25,924 nt of DNA from Hydrogenothermus sp. (GTDB lineage Bacteria > Aquificota > Aquificia > Aquificales > Hydrogenothermaceae): the NCBI GenBank assembly GCA_003978675.1, contig QNYP01000033.1, positions 1 to 25,924 on the forward strand. The letters run 5' to 3'. Made by a program: the position numbers and the translations under genes. The notes beneath the pieces were generated by a model. It worked only from the letters and a program-made list of their open reading frames with translations, made no database searches and was not told the DNA's origin. This document shows, piece by piece, positions 1-8,478 of this stretch; the first letter of the stretch is position 1; each line of letters opens with the position of its first letter.

Positions 1-79
1 TCAAGGTTTCCTCCGTTTTTAAGTTTTAGTCTTCCTTTCTTTTTCTTTCTTCTTCTTTTAGAGTTTTAAACATATATGC
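1..79. repeat. Left arm of a perfect 79-bp inverted repeat
   Basis: The reverse complement of 1-79 is identical to 178-256 with no mismatch; pairing breaks at 80 versus 177. The arm starts at the first base of the window, so the repeat may continue outside it. Read on the - strand the arm holds the end of a small membrane-peptide gene, the GGAGG ribosome binding site and the TTG start seen in front of alaS. It is either a fold-back assembly chimera at a contig end or a real inverted duplication. Confidence 0.95.
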
Positions 80-148
80 AAATAAAGTTCCTATAAATAT
101 AGCAACCATTGACCATATGAAAATTGCTTCAATGTGGATATGATACAT
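26..148 (-). CDS. Small single-TM membrane peptide (40 aa), function unknown
   Basis: An ATG at 148 opens a 40-residue frame ending at TAA (26-28). It starts MYHIHIEA, has one hydrophobic helix (about residues 7-26, with IFIWSM and IFIGTLF) and ends in a charged tail rich in Lys, Glu and Arg. GAGG at 155-158 lies 6 nt before this ATG, which favours it over the in-frame ATG at 160 (44 aa, no clear ribosome binding site). The layout resembles small accessory subunits of respiratory oxidases, but no motif proves that. The last third lies in the inverted repeat. In the native genome the gene probably sits directly upstream of alaS in the same direction; the order shown here may be a chimera. Moderate confidence that it is a real gene, none about its function. 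Confidence 0.55.
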   Translation of the reverse strand: MYHIHIEAIFIWSMVAIFIGTLFAYMFKTLKEEERKRKED

Positions 149-177
149 TTGTTTCCTCATAAAAATTTAATCTATTA

Positions 178-231
178 GCATATATGTTTAAAACTCTAAA
201 AGAAGAAGAAAGAAAAAGAAAGGAAGACTAA
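178..231 (+). pseudogene. Partial second copy of the small membrane peptide (C-terminal end only)
   Basis: In the right arm the + strand encodes the last 17 residues of the peptide at 26-148, ending in the same Lys/Glu-rich tail and TAA (229-231). The N-terminal half is replaced by the spacer. If the left arm is an assembly artefact, this is the true 3' end of the gene and the missing 5' part is the spacer, read on the other strand. Confidence 0.5.
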
Positions 232-256
232 AACTTAAAAACGGAGGAAACCTTGA
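178..256. repeat. Right arm of the 79-bp inverted repeat
   Basis: Perfect inverted copy of 1-79, separated from it by a 98-bp spacer (80-177). It includes the purine-rich stretch before alaS, the GGAGG at 243-247 and the first four bases of the alaS coding sequence. The alaS gene is intact to the right, so this arm is likely the native orientation of the locus. Confidence 0.95.
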
Positions 257-2895
257 AGACTTTAAGTTCCAATGAGATAAGACAGAGCTTTTTAAAATTC
301 TTTGAAGGTAAAGGACACAAAATAGTTAAATCATCATCAATAATCCCTGAAACAGACCCTACACTGCTATTTGTTAATGCAGGAATGGTTCCTTTTAAGA
401 ATGTATTTTTAGGACTTGAAGAAAGACCATACAAAAGGGCTGTTTCTTGCCAAAAAGTTTTTAGAGTATCAGGAAAGCATAACGATTTAGACAATGTTGG
501 ATATACACCAAGACACCATACATTTTTTGAAATGCTTGGTAATTTTTCGTTTGGAGATTATTTTAAAAAAGAAGCAATAGAGTTTGCGTGGGAATATCTA
601 ACAAAGGTTTTGGAAATTCCAGAAGAAAAACTTCATGTTTCTGTTTTTGTGGAAGATGAAGAAGCATATAAAATCTGGAGAGATGTAATAGGATTACCAG
701 AGGAAAAAATCCACAAACTTGGTGCTGAAGATAACTTCTGGTCAATGGGAGATACAGGTCCTTGCGGTCCTTGCTCGGAGATTTACTATGACAGGGGAGA
801 AGAATTTGGAAACCCTGAGTTTGGAAGTGATGAAGATAACAGGTATTTAGAAATCTGGAATTTGGTATTTATGCAGTATAACAGAGATAAAGATGGAAGA
901 CTATCTCCGCTACCTAAGCCAAATATAGATACAGGAATGGGACTTGAAAGAATTGCATCAGTCCTACAGGGAGTAAATTCAAACTATGAAACAGACTTAT
1001 TTTTACCAATCATAAACTGGGTAAGTGAATATACAGGAAAAAAATACAATCCTGATGAACCTAAAAATATAAACACAATTTCAATGAGAGTTATTGCAGA
1101 CCACCTAAGAGCAATAACTTTTTTAATTTCTGATGGAGTATTTCCTGCAAATGAAGGAAGAGGATACGTTTTAAGGAGAATTTTAAGAAGAGCATTAAGA
1201 TATGGAAAAGAGCTTGGTATAGAAGAGCCGTTTTTATACAAAGGAGTTGATAAAGTTGTAGAAATAATGTCTGAAACTTACCCTGAACTAAAAGCCAATA
1301 AAGAATTTATAAAAGGATTGGTTAAATCAGAAGAAGAAAGATTTATAAAAACATTAAATAGAGGAATGGCTATACTAAACGAAATTATTGAAAAAGCAAA
1401 AAAAGAAGGAAGAAAACATATAACAGGTGAAGAAGTATTTACCTTATACGATACTTACGGATTTCCTGTTGATTTAATAGAAGATATAGCAAGAGACAAT
1501 GATTTTGGAGTAGATATAGCTAAATACTATGAACTTTTAGAGGAGCAAAAAGAAAGGGCAAGAAAACACTGGAAATCTCAAGCAAAAGAAGTAAAAGAAG
1601 TTTATCTGCATCTAAAAAACAGGTTAGAAGATAACCAATTTTTAGGATATGAAACTTTAGAAGTAAATGATGCAAAAATTATTGCAATTGTAAAAGGCAA
1701 TGAAGTAGCTTCCGAAATCAAAGAAGGAGAAGAAGCAGAAATAATTTTAGATAAAACACCTTTCTATCCCGAAAAAGGAGGACAGGTAGGAGACACAGGA
1801 ATAATAGAAAAAGATGGAAGTTTATTTAAAGTAGTTGATACACAAACGCCAACAGATGGATTAATTATCCATAAAGGGAAAGTTTTATATGGAAGCTTTA
1901 AAGTAGAAGATACAGTTTTAGCAAAAGTAGATAAAGAAAGAAGAGAAAATATAATGAGACATCACACTGCTACACATCTCCTTCATTCTGCTCTAAGAAA
2001 TATTTTAGGAGAACATGTAAAACAGGCAGGTTCATTAGTTCACCCTGATTATTTAAGATTTGACTTTACACACTTTGAAAGTTTATCAGATGAAGAAATT
2101 AAAAAAATAGAAGAACTTGTAAATGAAGAAATAATGAAAAATGAGCCTGTTATATGTCAGCAAATGTCTTATGATGAAGCATTAAGAACGGGAGCAATGG
2201 CAATATTTGATGAAAAATATGGAGATACTGTTAGAGTAATTACTGCAGGGATATCAAAAGAGCTTTGTGGAGGAACTCACGTTTCAAGGACTGGAGATAT
2301 AGGATACTTTAAAATCCTTTCTGAATCAGCAGTTTCAGCAGGAACAAGGAGAATAGAAGCAGTAGCAGGAAGAAAAGCTGTAGAAAAAGGACTAAAAGAA
2401 CACTTTTTAATAAAAGAACTTTCTCAAATTCTAACAACGAAAGAAGATGAGTTAGTAGAAAAAGTAGAAACACTACAGAAAAAACTAAAAGAAGCAGAAA
2501 GAAAACTAGAAGAAGTAAAAAGAAAATCAGTAATAGACAAAATTACAGAAATACTTAAAGTAATAGATAAAGGAAATTATAAAGTTGCTTACGGACAGGT
2601 AGAAGGATTTAAACCTAATGAACTTAGAGATTTAGCAGATGTTGCAAGGGCAAAACTAGGAAATAGTGTTGTTATGCTTGTTGCTTCAGATAAAGAAAAA
2701 GGAAAAGTTAACTTTATTGTGGCAGTTTCTAAAGATTTAACAGATAAAATAAAGGCAGGGGATGTTGTTAAACAGGTTGCTCAAGTTTTAGGAGGAAAAG
2801 GTGGAGGAAGACCTGATATGGCACAAGGTGGAGGAACTGAAATTAATAAAATAAATGAGGCATTTAAAAAGTTTGAAGAAATTACAAGTTTGTAA
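253..2895 (+). CDS. alaS: Alanyl-tRNA synthetase
   Basis: Charges tRNA-Ala with alanine using ATP in the cytoplasm. The 880-residue length is normal for a full bacterial AlaRS. The N-terminal class II catalytic core contains the motif 2 area around RHHTFFEMLGNFSFGDYF, then the tRNA-recognition region. The editing domain carries the zinc-site signatures HxxxH (H571, H575) and CGGTH (C672, H676). The C-terminal DHHA1-like part has the glycine-rich GGKGGGRPDMAQGGG. A coiled coil lies around 700-760. Translation starts at TTG: GGAGG at 243-247 sits 5 nt upstream, and the next residues match the usual AlaRS N-terminus (LSSNEIRQSFLKFF). rpsA follows after 27 bp. The first four bases lie inside the inverted repeat. 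Confidence 0.97.
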   Translation: MKTLSSNEIRQSFLKFFEGKGHKIVKSSSIIPETDPTLLFVNAGMVPFKNVFLGLEERPYKRAVSCQKVFRVSGKHNDLDNVGYTPRHHTFFEMLGNFSFGDYFKKEAIEFAWEYLTKVLEIPEEKLHVSVFVEDEEAYKIWRDVIGLPEEKIHKLGAEDNFWSMGDTGPCGPCSEIYYDRGEEFGNPEFGSDEDNRYLEIWNLVFMQYNRDKDGRLSPLPKPNIDTGMGLERIASVLQGVNSNYETDLFLPIINWVSEYTGKKYNPDEPKNINTISMRVIADHLRAITFLISDGVFPANEGRGYVLRRILRRALRYGKELGIEEPFLYKGVDKVVEIMSETYPELKANKEFIKGLVKSEEERFIKTLNRGMAILNEIIEKAKKEGRKHITGEEVFTLYDTYGFPVDLIEDIARDNDFGVDIAKYYELLEEQKERARKHWKSQAKEVKEVYLHLKNRLEDNQFLGYETLEVNDAKIIAIVKGNEVASEIKEGEEAEIILDKTPFYPEKGGQVGDTGIIEKDGSLFKVVDTQTPTDGLIIHKGKVLYGSFKVEDTVLAKVDKERRENIMRHHTATHLLHSALRNILGEHVKQAGSLVHPDYLRFDFTHFESLSDEEIKKIEELVNEEIMKNEPVICQQMSYDEALRTGAMAIFDEKYGDTVRVITAGISKELCGGTHVSRTGDIGYFKILSESAVSAGTRRIEAVAGRKAVEKGLKEHFLIKELSQILTTKEDELVEKVETLQKKLKEAERKLEEVKRKSVIDKITEILKVIDKGNYKVAYGQVEGFKPNELRDLADVARAKLGNSVVMLVASDKEKGKVNFIVAVSKDLTDKIKAGDVVKQVAQVLGGKGGGRPDMAQGGGTEINKINEAFKKFEEITSL

Positions 2896-2922
2896 AAAGA
2901 TATTGTTTGTGAGGTAATAAAA

Positions 2923-4572
2923 ATGGAAAACTTAGAAAAAGAATTTTTACAGCTTTTAGAACAAGAAAGTAATATTAACACTTACTCAAAGGGGGATATA
3001 ATAAAAGGAAGTATTGTCAAAATTCAAAATAGTATTGCATTTATAGATATAGGACAAAAAACAGAAGCTATAATAAACAAAGATGAAATAGAAGGCCTTC
3101 CAGAAGGAGCTATAATTGAAGTTATTTACACTGGGAAAAGAAAAGAAGGTTATCCATTACTTACAAGAAAACCGTTAATATTTAAACAGGCTTTAGAAAA
3201 TATTCAAAATGCATTTAATGAAAATAAAAGAGTTGTTGCAAAACCTGTAAAAAAATTATCCAAAGGTTATTTAGTAGATATTCAAGGTATAAAAGCATAT
3301 CTTCCAAACTCTCAAATAAGTTTAAAAGAAGGAGAAAATTTACCTGAAGAATTTGAAGTTTATATATTAAACATTGATACATCTAAAAAAACACCAAATA
3401 TAGTTGTATCCAGAAAAAAAGTTTTACAGGAAGAACTAAACAAACAAAAAGAAAAATTACTAAATGAACTTCAAGAAGGCATAACAATTCCAGTAAAAGT
3501 TGTAAAAATCATAGATAAAGGAGTAATTGTATCTATTGGAGATTTATTAAGGGGATTTTTGCCTGCTTCATTATATAGTTGGGAAAAAAATAAAAGTATA
3601 AGTCAGCTCCAAGAAGGACAAGAATTGGAGTTAATGGTAAAACAACTTGATAAAGAAAACCAAAAAATAATTCTGTCTAAAAGAGATTTAGAACCTAATC
3701 CTTGGGAGGAATTTGATAAAAATGTAGGAGATAAAGTAGAAGCAGTTATTATTGGCATTAATGATTATGGTCTAATTGTAAAGGTTGGAAAATTAGAAGG
3801 ATTTATACATAAATCCCAAACACACCATATTTACCACTGGCAGTTTAAAAAATTATTTAAAGAAGGGCAAAAAGTAGAAGCAGTTATTACTGACTTAGAT
3901 AGAGAAAAAAGGAATTTGAAACTATCTATAACTCAGGCAAAACCACATCCAATTGATGAATTCTTGCAAGAAAATCCTGAAGGCTCAGAAATTGAAGGAA
4001 AAATAAAATCTATTAAAAACAAAGTAGCATTTATAGATTTAGGAGAAATAGAAGGTATTCTTCATTTAGAAGATGCAACCTGGAACCCTAAAATTAAAAA
4101 TATCAAACAGGTTTTAAAAGGGAAAAGAGTTTTTAAATTCAAAGTTTTAGGCAGAGAAAAAGACAAAATAAGACTTGGATTAAAACAATTTAAAACAAAC
4201 CCTTGGGAAGAATTCTTATCTAAACATAAAGTCGGTGATTACGTAAAAGGAAAAATTATAAAAATGGTTGATAGAGGCGCTTTCGTTGAGCTATTGGAAG
4301 ATGTTGAAGGTTTTATACCTGTTAAAGAAATTTCAAAAGAAAAGATAGAAATCCCTAGTGATAAATTATCTTTAGGACAAGAAATAACAGCTAAGATTAT
4401 AAAAATCAAAGGAAATGAAATTGTTTTAAGTATTAAAGCCATAGAAAAAGACAAAGAAAAAAAAGAAATAGAGGAAGTTTTAAACAAAGTTAAACCAAAA
4501 GGAGAAGGGCTTGGAACCCTTGGAGAATTAATCAAGAAAAAACTAGAAGAAAAGAAACAAAAAGGAGCTTAA
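2923..4572 (+). CDS. rpsA: Ribosomal protein S1, six S1 domains
   Basis: RNA-binding protein of the 30S subunit that helps load mRNA. The 549 residues hold six S1/OB-fold repeats, at roughly 20-85, 100-165, 185-255, 268-340, 352-420 and 437-505. The best-preserved ones read VGDKVEAVIIGINDYGLIV and VGDYVKGKIIKMVDRGAFV. The first two repeats are more divergent, as is usual for the ribosome-docking part of S1. The tail is a charged Lys/Glu helix. GAGGT precedes the ATG. The stop codon abuts the ATG of the next gene, so rpsA and the exchanger are probably translationally coupled. A generic S1-domain protein is the alternative, but six repeats favour true S1. Confidence 0.9.
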   Translation: MENLEKEFLQLLEQESNINTYSKGDIIKGSIVKIQNSIAFIDIGQKTEAIINKDEIEGLPEGAIIEVIYTGKRKEGYPLLTRKPLIFKQALENIQNAFNENKRVVAKPVKKLSKGYLVDIQGIKAYLPNSQISLKEGENLPEEFEVYILNIDTSKKTPNIVVSRKKVLQEELNKQKEKLLNELQEGITIPVKVVKIIDKGVIVSIGDLLRGFLPASLYSWEKNKSISQLQEGQELELMVKQLDKENQKIILSKRDLEPNPWEEFDKNVGDKVEAVIIGINDYGLIVKVGKLEGFIHKSQTHHIYHWQFKKLFKEGQKVEAVITDLDREKRNLKLSITQAKPHPIDEFLQENPEGSEIEGKIKSIKNKVAFIDLGEIEGILHLEDATWNPKIKNIKQVLKGKRVFKFKVLGREKDKIRLGLKQFKTNPWEEFLSKHKVGDYVKGKIIKMVDRGAFVELLEDVEGFIPVKEISKEKIEIPSDKLSLGQEITAKIIKIKGNEIVLSIKAIEKDKEKKEIEEVLNKVKPKGEGLGTLGELIKKKLEEKKQKGA

Positions 4573-5574
4573 ATGCTTTTAGATATTGGGCTTTTTATAG
4601 GTGGTCTTTTACTAATATTAATTGCAGGGGAATTATTTACAAACGGTATTGAATCAGTAGGAAATAAATTAAATCTATCAAAAAACTTTACAGGAAGTGT
4701 CTTAGCCGCAGTTGGAACTGCTTTACCTGAAACAATACTACCAATCATTGCAGTTTTATTTTTTGCAGAAAATTCTGGAACAGAAATAGGTATTGGTGCA
4801 ATCCTTGGGGCTCCTTTTATGCTTTCCACTTTAGCTTTTCCATTAGTTGGAATAACCGTTTTAATAGCTTATTTACTAAAAAAAAGAGAAATTTCCTTAA
4901 ATATAGAAGAAGTAGGACTGCGAAGAGACTTAGTTTTTTTCCTGTTTGCATACAGTATAGCCCTTTTTATAGTTCCTTATGAAAACCATATTCTTAGGAT
5001 TTTTACTGCTATTTTCTTATTAGTGCTTTACTTTTTCTATGTGTTTTTAACATTTAGAGGTGAAAGTGAAGATATGGAAGAAGTAGAGCATCTTTACTTT
5101 GCCCCTAAATTAGCAAATCCACCACTGTTTTTAATGATTTTTCAAGTAGTATTTTCACTAATCCTTATGATAGGAGGGGCACATGCATTTGTCCATGGAA
5201 TTGAAAGTATATCTTTAAAATTTGGATTATCACCTTTACTATTTTCCCTTTTATTTGCACCTATAGCTACAGAATTACCTGAAAAAATAAACAGTGTATT
5301 ATGGGTATTAAGAGGTAAAGATAGTCTTGCAATAGGAAATATTAGTGGAGCAATGGTTTTTCAAAGTACAATTCCTGTTAGTTTTGGAATTGTGTTTACA
5401 CATTGGAACTTAGATGGACTTGCTTTTATATCAGGAATATTTGCAATAATAGCAGGATTTTTTGTTTTAACTCTATCTTATGCTAACAAAAAACTTATAC
5501 CATTTGGCTTTACTGCAGGGATAGTTTTATACTTAATATACATATATATGGCAGTATCTAGTATAAAAGTATAA
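4573..5574 (+). CDS. CaCA-family cation (Ca2+/Na+:H+-type) exchanger
   Basis: Integral membrane antiporter of the calcium/cation antiporter superfamily, about ten hydrophobic helices in 333 residues. The two inverted alpha repeats are visible: alpha-1 near residues 48-90 with GTALPET and GIGAILGAPF, and alpha-2 in the second half with APIATELPEK and AIGNISGA. The acidic residue of each LPE is the family's cation ligand. A charged cytoplasmic loop (ESEDMEEVEHL) separates the halves. The ATG follows the rpsA stop with no gap and uses the GGAG at the rpsA 3' end. Substrate (Ca2+ or Na+ against H+) cannot be told from sequence alone. Confidence 0.85.
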   Translation: MLLDIGLFIGGLLLILIAGELFTNGIESVGNKLNLSKNFTGSVLAAVGTALPETILPIIAVLFFAENSGTEIGIGAILGAPFMLSTLAFPLVGITVLIAYLLKKREISLNIEEVGLRRDLVFFLFAYSIALFIVPYENHILRIFTAIFLLVLYFFYVFLTFRGESEDMEEVEHLYFAPKLANPPLFLMIFQVVFSLILMIGGAHAFVHGIESISLKFGLSPLLFSLLFAPIATELPEKINSVLWVLRGKDSLAIGNISGAMVFQSTIPVSFGIVFTHWNLDGLAFISGIFAIIAGFFVLTLSYANKKLIPFGFTAGIVLYLIYIYMAVSSIKV

Positions 5575-5585
5575 GAGGGTATTTT

Positions 5586-6530
5586 ATGGAGTTTGAAAAA
5601 AAACTAATGGATTTACAGGATAAGATAGAAATTTTAAGGGAAAAGGTAAGAAAGGGAGAAAAACATCATTTAGAAGAGCTTATAAAATTAAGAAGAAAAT
5701 TTAAAGAGTTAGGAAAAAAATACATAGAAAATCTAACAGCTTGGGAAAAGACACAACTAGCAAGACACCCTAAAAGACCTCATACGATAGACTATATAAA
5801 CAATGTTTTTACAGGATTTGTTGAACTACATGGAGATAGAAGATTTTCAGATGATAAAGCAATAATTGCAGGTTTTGCATTTTTAGGAAATACACCTGTT
5901 TGTGTAATAGGGCATGAAAAAGGCAGAGATACAAAAGAAAAAATAGAAAGAAACTTTGGTATGCCTCACCCTGAAGGGTATAGAAAAGCAATAAGAGTTA
6001 TGAAGCTTGCAGAAAAATTTAAAAGGCCAGTTATTACATTTATAGATACCCCTGGGGCATACCCAGGTATTGGAGCTGAAGAAAGGGGTCAGTCTCAGGC
6101 AATAGCAGAAAGCATTGCAACAATGGCAGATTTAAAGGTTCCTACTGTTTCAATTGTTATTGGAGAAGGAGGAAGTGGAGGAGCTTTAGCACTTGGAGTT
6201 GGAAATAAGGTTATGATGCTTGAAAATTCAATATACTCAGTTATATCCCCTGAAGGTTGCGCAGCAATCTTATACAAAACCCAAGAAAAAGCACCAGTAG
6301 CTGCACAGGCTCTAAAAATAACAGCTAAAGATTTACTACAACTTGGAGTGATAGATGAGATAATTCCTGAACCTTGCGGAGGAGCACATTTACAACCTAA
6401 AAAAACATATAGACTTGTAAAAAGGGCAATAAGAAAAGCTCTAAAGGAATTAAATGGTCTATCCCCTGATGAGCTTGTAAGACAAAGAGAAAATAAATTT
6501 TATTCAATGGGTAAATTTGTAGAGGCTTAA
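5586..6530 (+). CDS. accA: Acetyl-CoA carboxylase carboxyltransferase, alpha subunit
   Basis: With AccD it moves the carboxyl group from carboxybiotin to acetyl-CoA to give malonyl-CoA, the first step of fatty acid synthesis. The 314-residue length fits the family. It has the charged helical N-terminus, then the crotonase-like core with GHEKGRDTKEK, FGMPHPEGYRKA, FIDTPGAYPGIGAEERGQS and the oxyanion-hole glycines GEGGSGGALALG. GAGG lies 8 nt before the ATG. accD is not in this window, which is common because accA is often unlinked. One base separates it from the next gene. Confidence 0.96.
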   Translation: MEFEKKLMDLQDKIEILREKVRKGEKHHLEELIKLRRKFKELGKKYIENLTAWEKTQLARHPKRPHTIDYINNVFTGFVELHGDRRFSDDKAIIAGFAFLGNTPVCVIGHEKGRDTKEKIERNFGMPHPEGYRKAIRVMKLAEKFKRPVITFIDTPGAYPGIGAEERGQSQAIAESIATMADLKVPTVSIVIGEGGSGGALALGVGNKVMMLENSIYSVISPEGCAAILYKTQEKAPVAAQALKITAKDLLQLGVIDEIIPEPCGGAHLQPKKTYRLVKRAIRKALKELNGLSPDELVRQRENKFYSMGKFVEA

Positions 6531-6531
6531 A

Positions 6532-6954
6532 ATGGTTTATTTACAGCTTTTTTTTAATTTTTTATTTATAGCAGGGCTTATTGCAGGAAGTATTTCAGGA
6601 TTTAATCTATGGCGAATCTCAAGAAAATTTGCAAAAAGGTTAAAAACGTACTTGCCCCAGTATTATTCTCAAAGTTTTCTAGATTTGGCAAATCCTAACA
6701 AATACAAAAATTTAAATTTAGATATACAATCAGTGATAACTGATAGTGAAAATACTGATGATTTATCAAAACTACGAAGTTCAATAAATAAAATAAAAAC
6801 CAGATATTATTTAAAAGACAGTTTTGAGGAGTTTTTAATTGGAGAAATTGAAAACTTTAAAGAAAACATAATGCTGTGGAAAAAAATTGGAAATTTTGCC
6901 ATCTGGTCAAGTCTTATTGGTGCTGTAGGATCTATTATTTTTGTTATTTTATAA
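6532..6954 (+). CDS. Unknown two-TM membrane protein (140 aa)
   Basis: I do not recognise this protein. It has a hydrophobic N-terminal segment (about residues 4-25, FLFIAGLIAGSISGF), a polar middle of some 90 residues and a C-terminal hydrophobic segment (about 120-140, WSSLIGAVGSIIFVIL), so the middle part should sit on one side of the membrane between two anchors. No Cys, His cluster or catalytic motif is evident. It begins one base after the accA stop and uses the AGAGG in the accA 3' end, so it is in the same operon. Codon use matches its neighbours. It is real on the basis of context and tight packing. Confidence 0.75.
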   Translation: MVYLQLFFNFLFIAGLIAGSISGFNLWRISRKFAKRLKTYLPQYYSQSFLDLANPNKYKNLNLDIQSVITDSENTDDLSKLRSSINKIKTRYYLKDSFEEFLIGEIENFKENIMLWKKIGNFAIWSSLIGAVGSIIFVIL

Positions 6955-6961
6955 AGAAAAC

Positions 6962-6989
6962 TTAACAGAATTTTAATGAAAGCTTAATA
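6962..6989 (+). promoter_or_regulatory. Three direct repeats at 11-bp spacing before pyk (Pho-box-like)
   Basis: TTAACA (6962), TTAATG (6973) and TTAATA (6984) recur at exactly 11 bp, one helical turn, which is the layout of PhoB/PhoP-type response-regulator boxes. The array ends 12 bp before a candidate -10. The region is AT-rich, so chance similarity is possible. Confidence 0.35.
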
Positions 6990-7001
6990 TTTTTGAATTA
7001 G

Positions 7002-7007
7002 GATAAT
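7002..7007 (+). promoter_or_regulatory. Candidate -10 element of the pyk promoter
   Basis: GATAAT, one mismatch from TATAAT, lies 25 bp before the chosen pyk start. There is no recognisable -35 at 16-18 bp, which would fit an activator-dependent promoter using the direct repeats just upstream. Confidence 0.45.
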
Positions 7008-7032
7008 AAAAAATTAAAGTTTGGGAGAAAAA

Positions 7033-8466
7033 ATGAAAAGAACAAAAATAGTAGCAACCTTAGGACCTGCAACAGCTACAGAAGAAAAGATACAGCAGTT
7101 GATACTTGCAGGAGTTGATGTTTTTAGGTTTAACTTTTCCCATGGAGACCATGAAACTCACAGAGAAAACTTGAAAAAAGTTAGAAAAATTGCAGATAAA
7201 CTAAACAAACACACTGCTATTTTACAGGATTTATCAGGACCTAAAATAAGACTTGGAGAAGTCAAAGAACCTTTTTACGTTCACTATGGCGATAAATTTA
7301 AAATACTAAAAGAACAAATAAAAGGGAATAAAGATGCAGTTAGTCTAAATTACCCAGAAATACTAGAACAACTTAATGTGGGAGACTATATATATGTAGC
7401 AGATGGTCTAATTAGATTAAAGGTTGAAGAAAAAGACAGTGAGGGAGTAGTAGTTAAAACAATTGTTGGGGGAATGATTTCTTCCAGAAAAGGAGTTAAT
7501 TTTCCAAGTGTAAAACTAAATATTTCTGCAATAACAGAAAAAGATATAAAAGATATAGAATTTGCAGTTAAAGAAGGTATAGACATTATTGCACTTTCTT
7601 TTGTAAAAGAAGCTAAAGATGTAATAAAAGCCAAAGAAATAATTGCTAAATTTGGAGGAAACCAGCCTTTATTTGCAAAAATAGAAAAACACGAAGCAGT
7701 AGAAAATATAGATGAAATAATAGAAGCTTCTGATGGAATAATGGTTGCAAGGGGAGATTTAGGAGTTGAGGTAGATATTGAGAAAGTCCCTATTATTCAA
7801 AAAATGATTATAAAAAAATGCAACAAAGCAGGTAAACCTGTAATAACTGCAACACAAATGCTAACTTCAATGCTTTCCTCTGTTAGACCAACAAGAGCAG
7901 AAGTTTCTGATATTGCAAATGCAGTTTTAGATGGAACTGATGCAGTAATGCTTTCTGATGAAACAGCAGTTGGTAAATATCCAGTAGAAGCTGTAAAAGT
8001 TATGGCAAAAACAATTTTAGAAGCAGAAAAAGTTTATGAGTATTATAAGGAGTATGATATAAAAGGAGATAGAACACTATCAATTGCTTTTTCTGCTAGT
8101 GAGCTTGCAGAAAAAATAAATGCAAAAGCAATTGCAACATTTACAAAATCAGGAAGAACAGCAAGAAATGTGTCTAAATTTAGACCAAAATCTCCAATTT
8201 TAGCAATTACCCATGATATTGAAACCCTAAGAAGATTAAATATAGTCTGGGGAGTAGTTCCTTATATGTGCATAGAAGATGAAGTTGATTCAGATAAACT
8301 CCTTTGCAGATTTGTAAACAAAGCTTATAAAGAAAAATATACAAAAGATGACCAAATTATAGCCTTAGTTGGATTTGTGGGAGGAATTACAGGTTCAACA
8401 AGTATCATAAGGGTTTTAGGTAAGGAAGACATAGAATATATGCTTGATACAGAATGTAAAGGGTGA
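7033..8466 (+). CDS. pyk: Pyruvate kinase
   Basis: Transfers phosphate from phosphoenolpyruvate to ADP in glycolysis. The frame from this ATG gives 477 residues, usual for bacterial enzymes, starting MKRTKIVATLGPAT. Seen in order: the barrel N-terminus, FRFNFSHGDHETH, the substrate loop LQDLSGPKIRLGE, a short B domain, the nucleotide and metal site FAKIEKHEAVENIDEII and MVARGDLGVEVDIEKVP, TATQMLTSM, and an alpha/beta C-terminal domain. An in-frame TTG at 7021 would add four residues, but GGGAG at 7023-7027 is a good ribosome binding site for the ATG at 7033, so I prefer the later start. It is set apart from the accA group by 78 bp with its own candidate promoter. Confidence 0.96.
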   Translation: MKRTKIVATLGPATATEEKIQQLILAGVDVFRFNFSHGDHETHRENLKKVRKIADKLNKHTAILQDLSGPKIRLGEVKEPFYVHYGDKFKILKEQIKGNKDAVSLNYPEILEQLNVGDYIYVADGLIRLKVEEKDSEGVVVKTIVGGMISSRKGVNFPSVKLNISAITEKDIKDIEFAVKEGIDIIALSFVKEAKDVIKAKEIIAKFGGNQPLFAKIEKHEAVENIDEIIEASDGIMVARGDLGVEVDIEKVPIIQKMIIKKCNKAGKPVITATQMLTSMLSSVRPTRAEVSDIANAVLDGTDAVMLSDETAVGKYPVEAVKVMAKTILEAEKVYEYYKEYDIKGDRTLSIAFSASELAEKINAKAIATFTKSGRTARNVSKFRPKSPILAITHDIETLRRLNIVWGVVPYMCIEDEVDSDKLLCRFVNKAYKEKYTKDDQIIALVGFVGGITGSTSIIRVLGKEDIEYMLDTECKG

Positions 8467-8478
8467 GTTAAACTACCC
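8461..8478 (+). terminator. Weak hairpin between convergent pyk and cusA
   Basis: GGGT and ACCC pair over a bulged inner stem (AGT/ACT) right at the end of pyk. No T-run follows on either strand, so it is at best a weak or bidirectional terminator between the two convergent genes. Confidence 0.25.

Noticed and set aside
1..256. Insertion-sequence end or transposon terminal repeat
   Set aside because: No transposase, no target-site duplication and no second element are visible; the arms carry ordinary host sequence (small gene end and alaS start).
7021..7032. TTG start for pyk
   Set aside because: The GGGAG ribosome binding site lies between the TTG and the ATG at 7033, and the family N-terminus fits the ATG.
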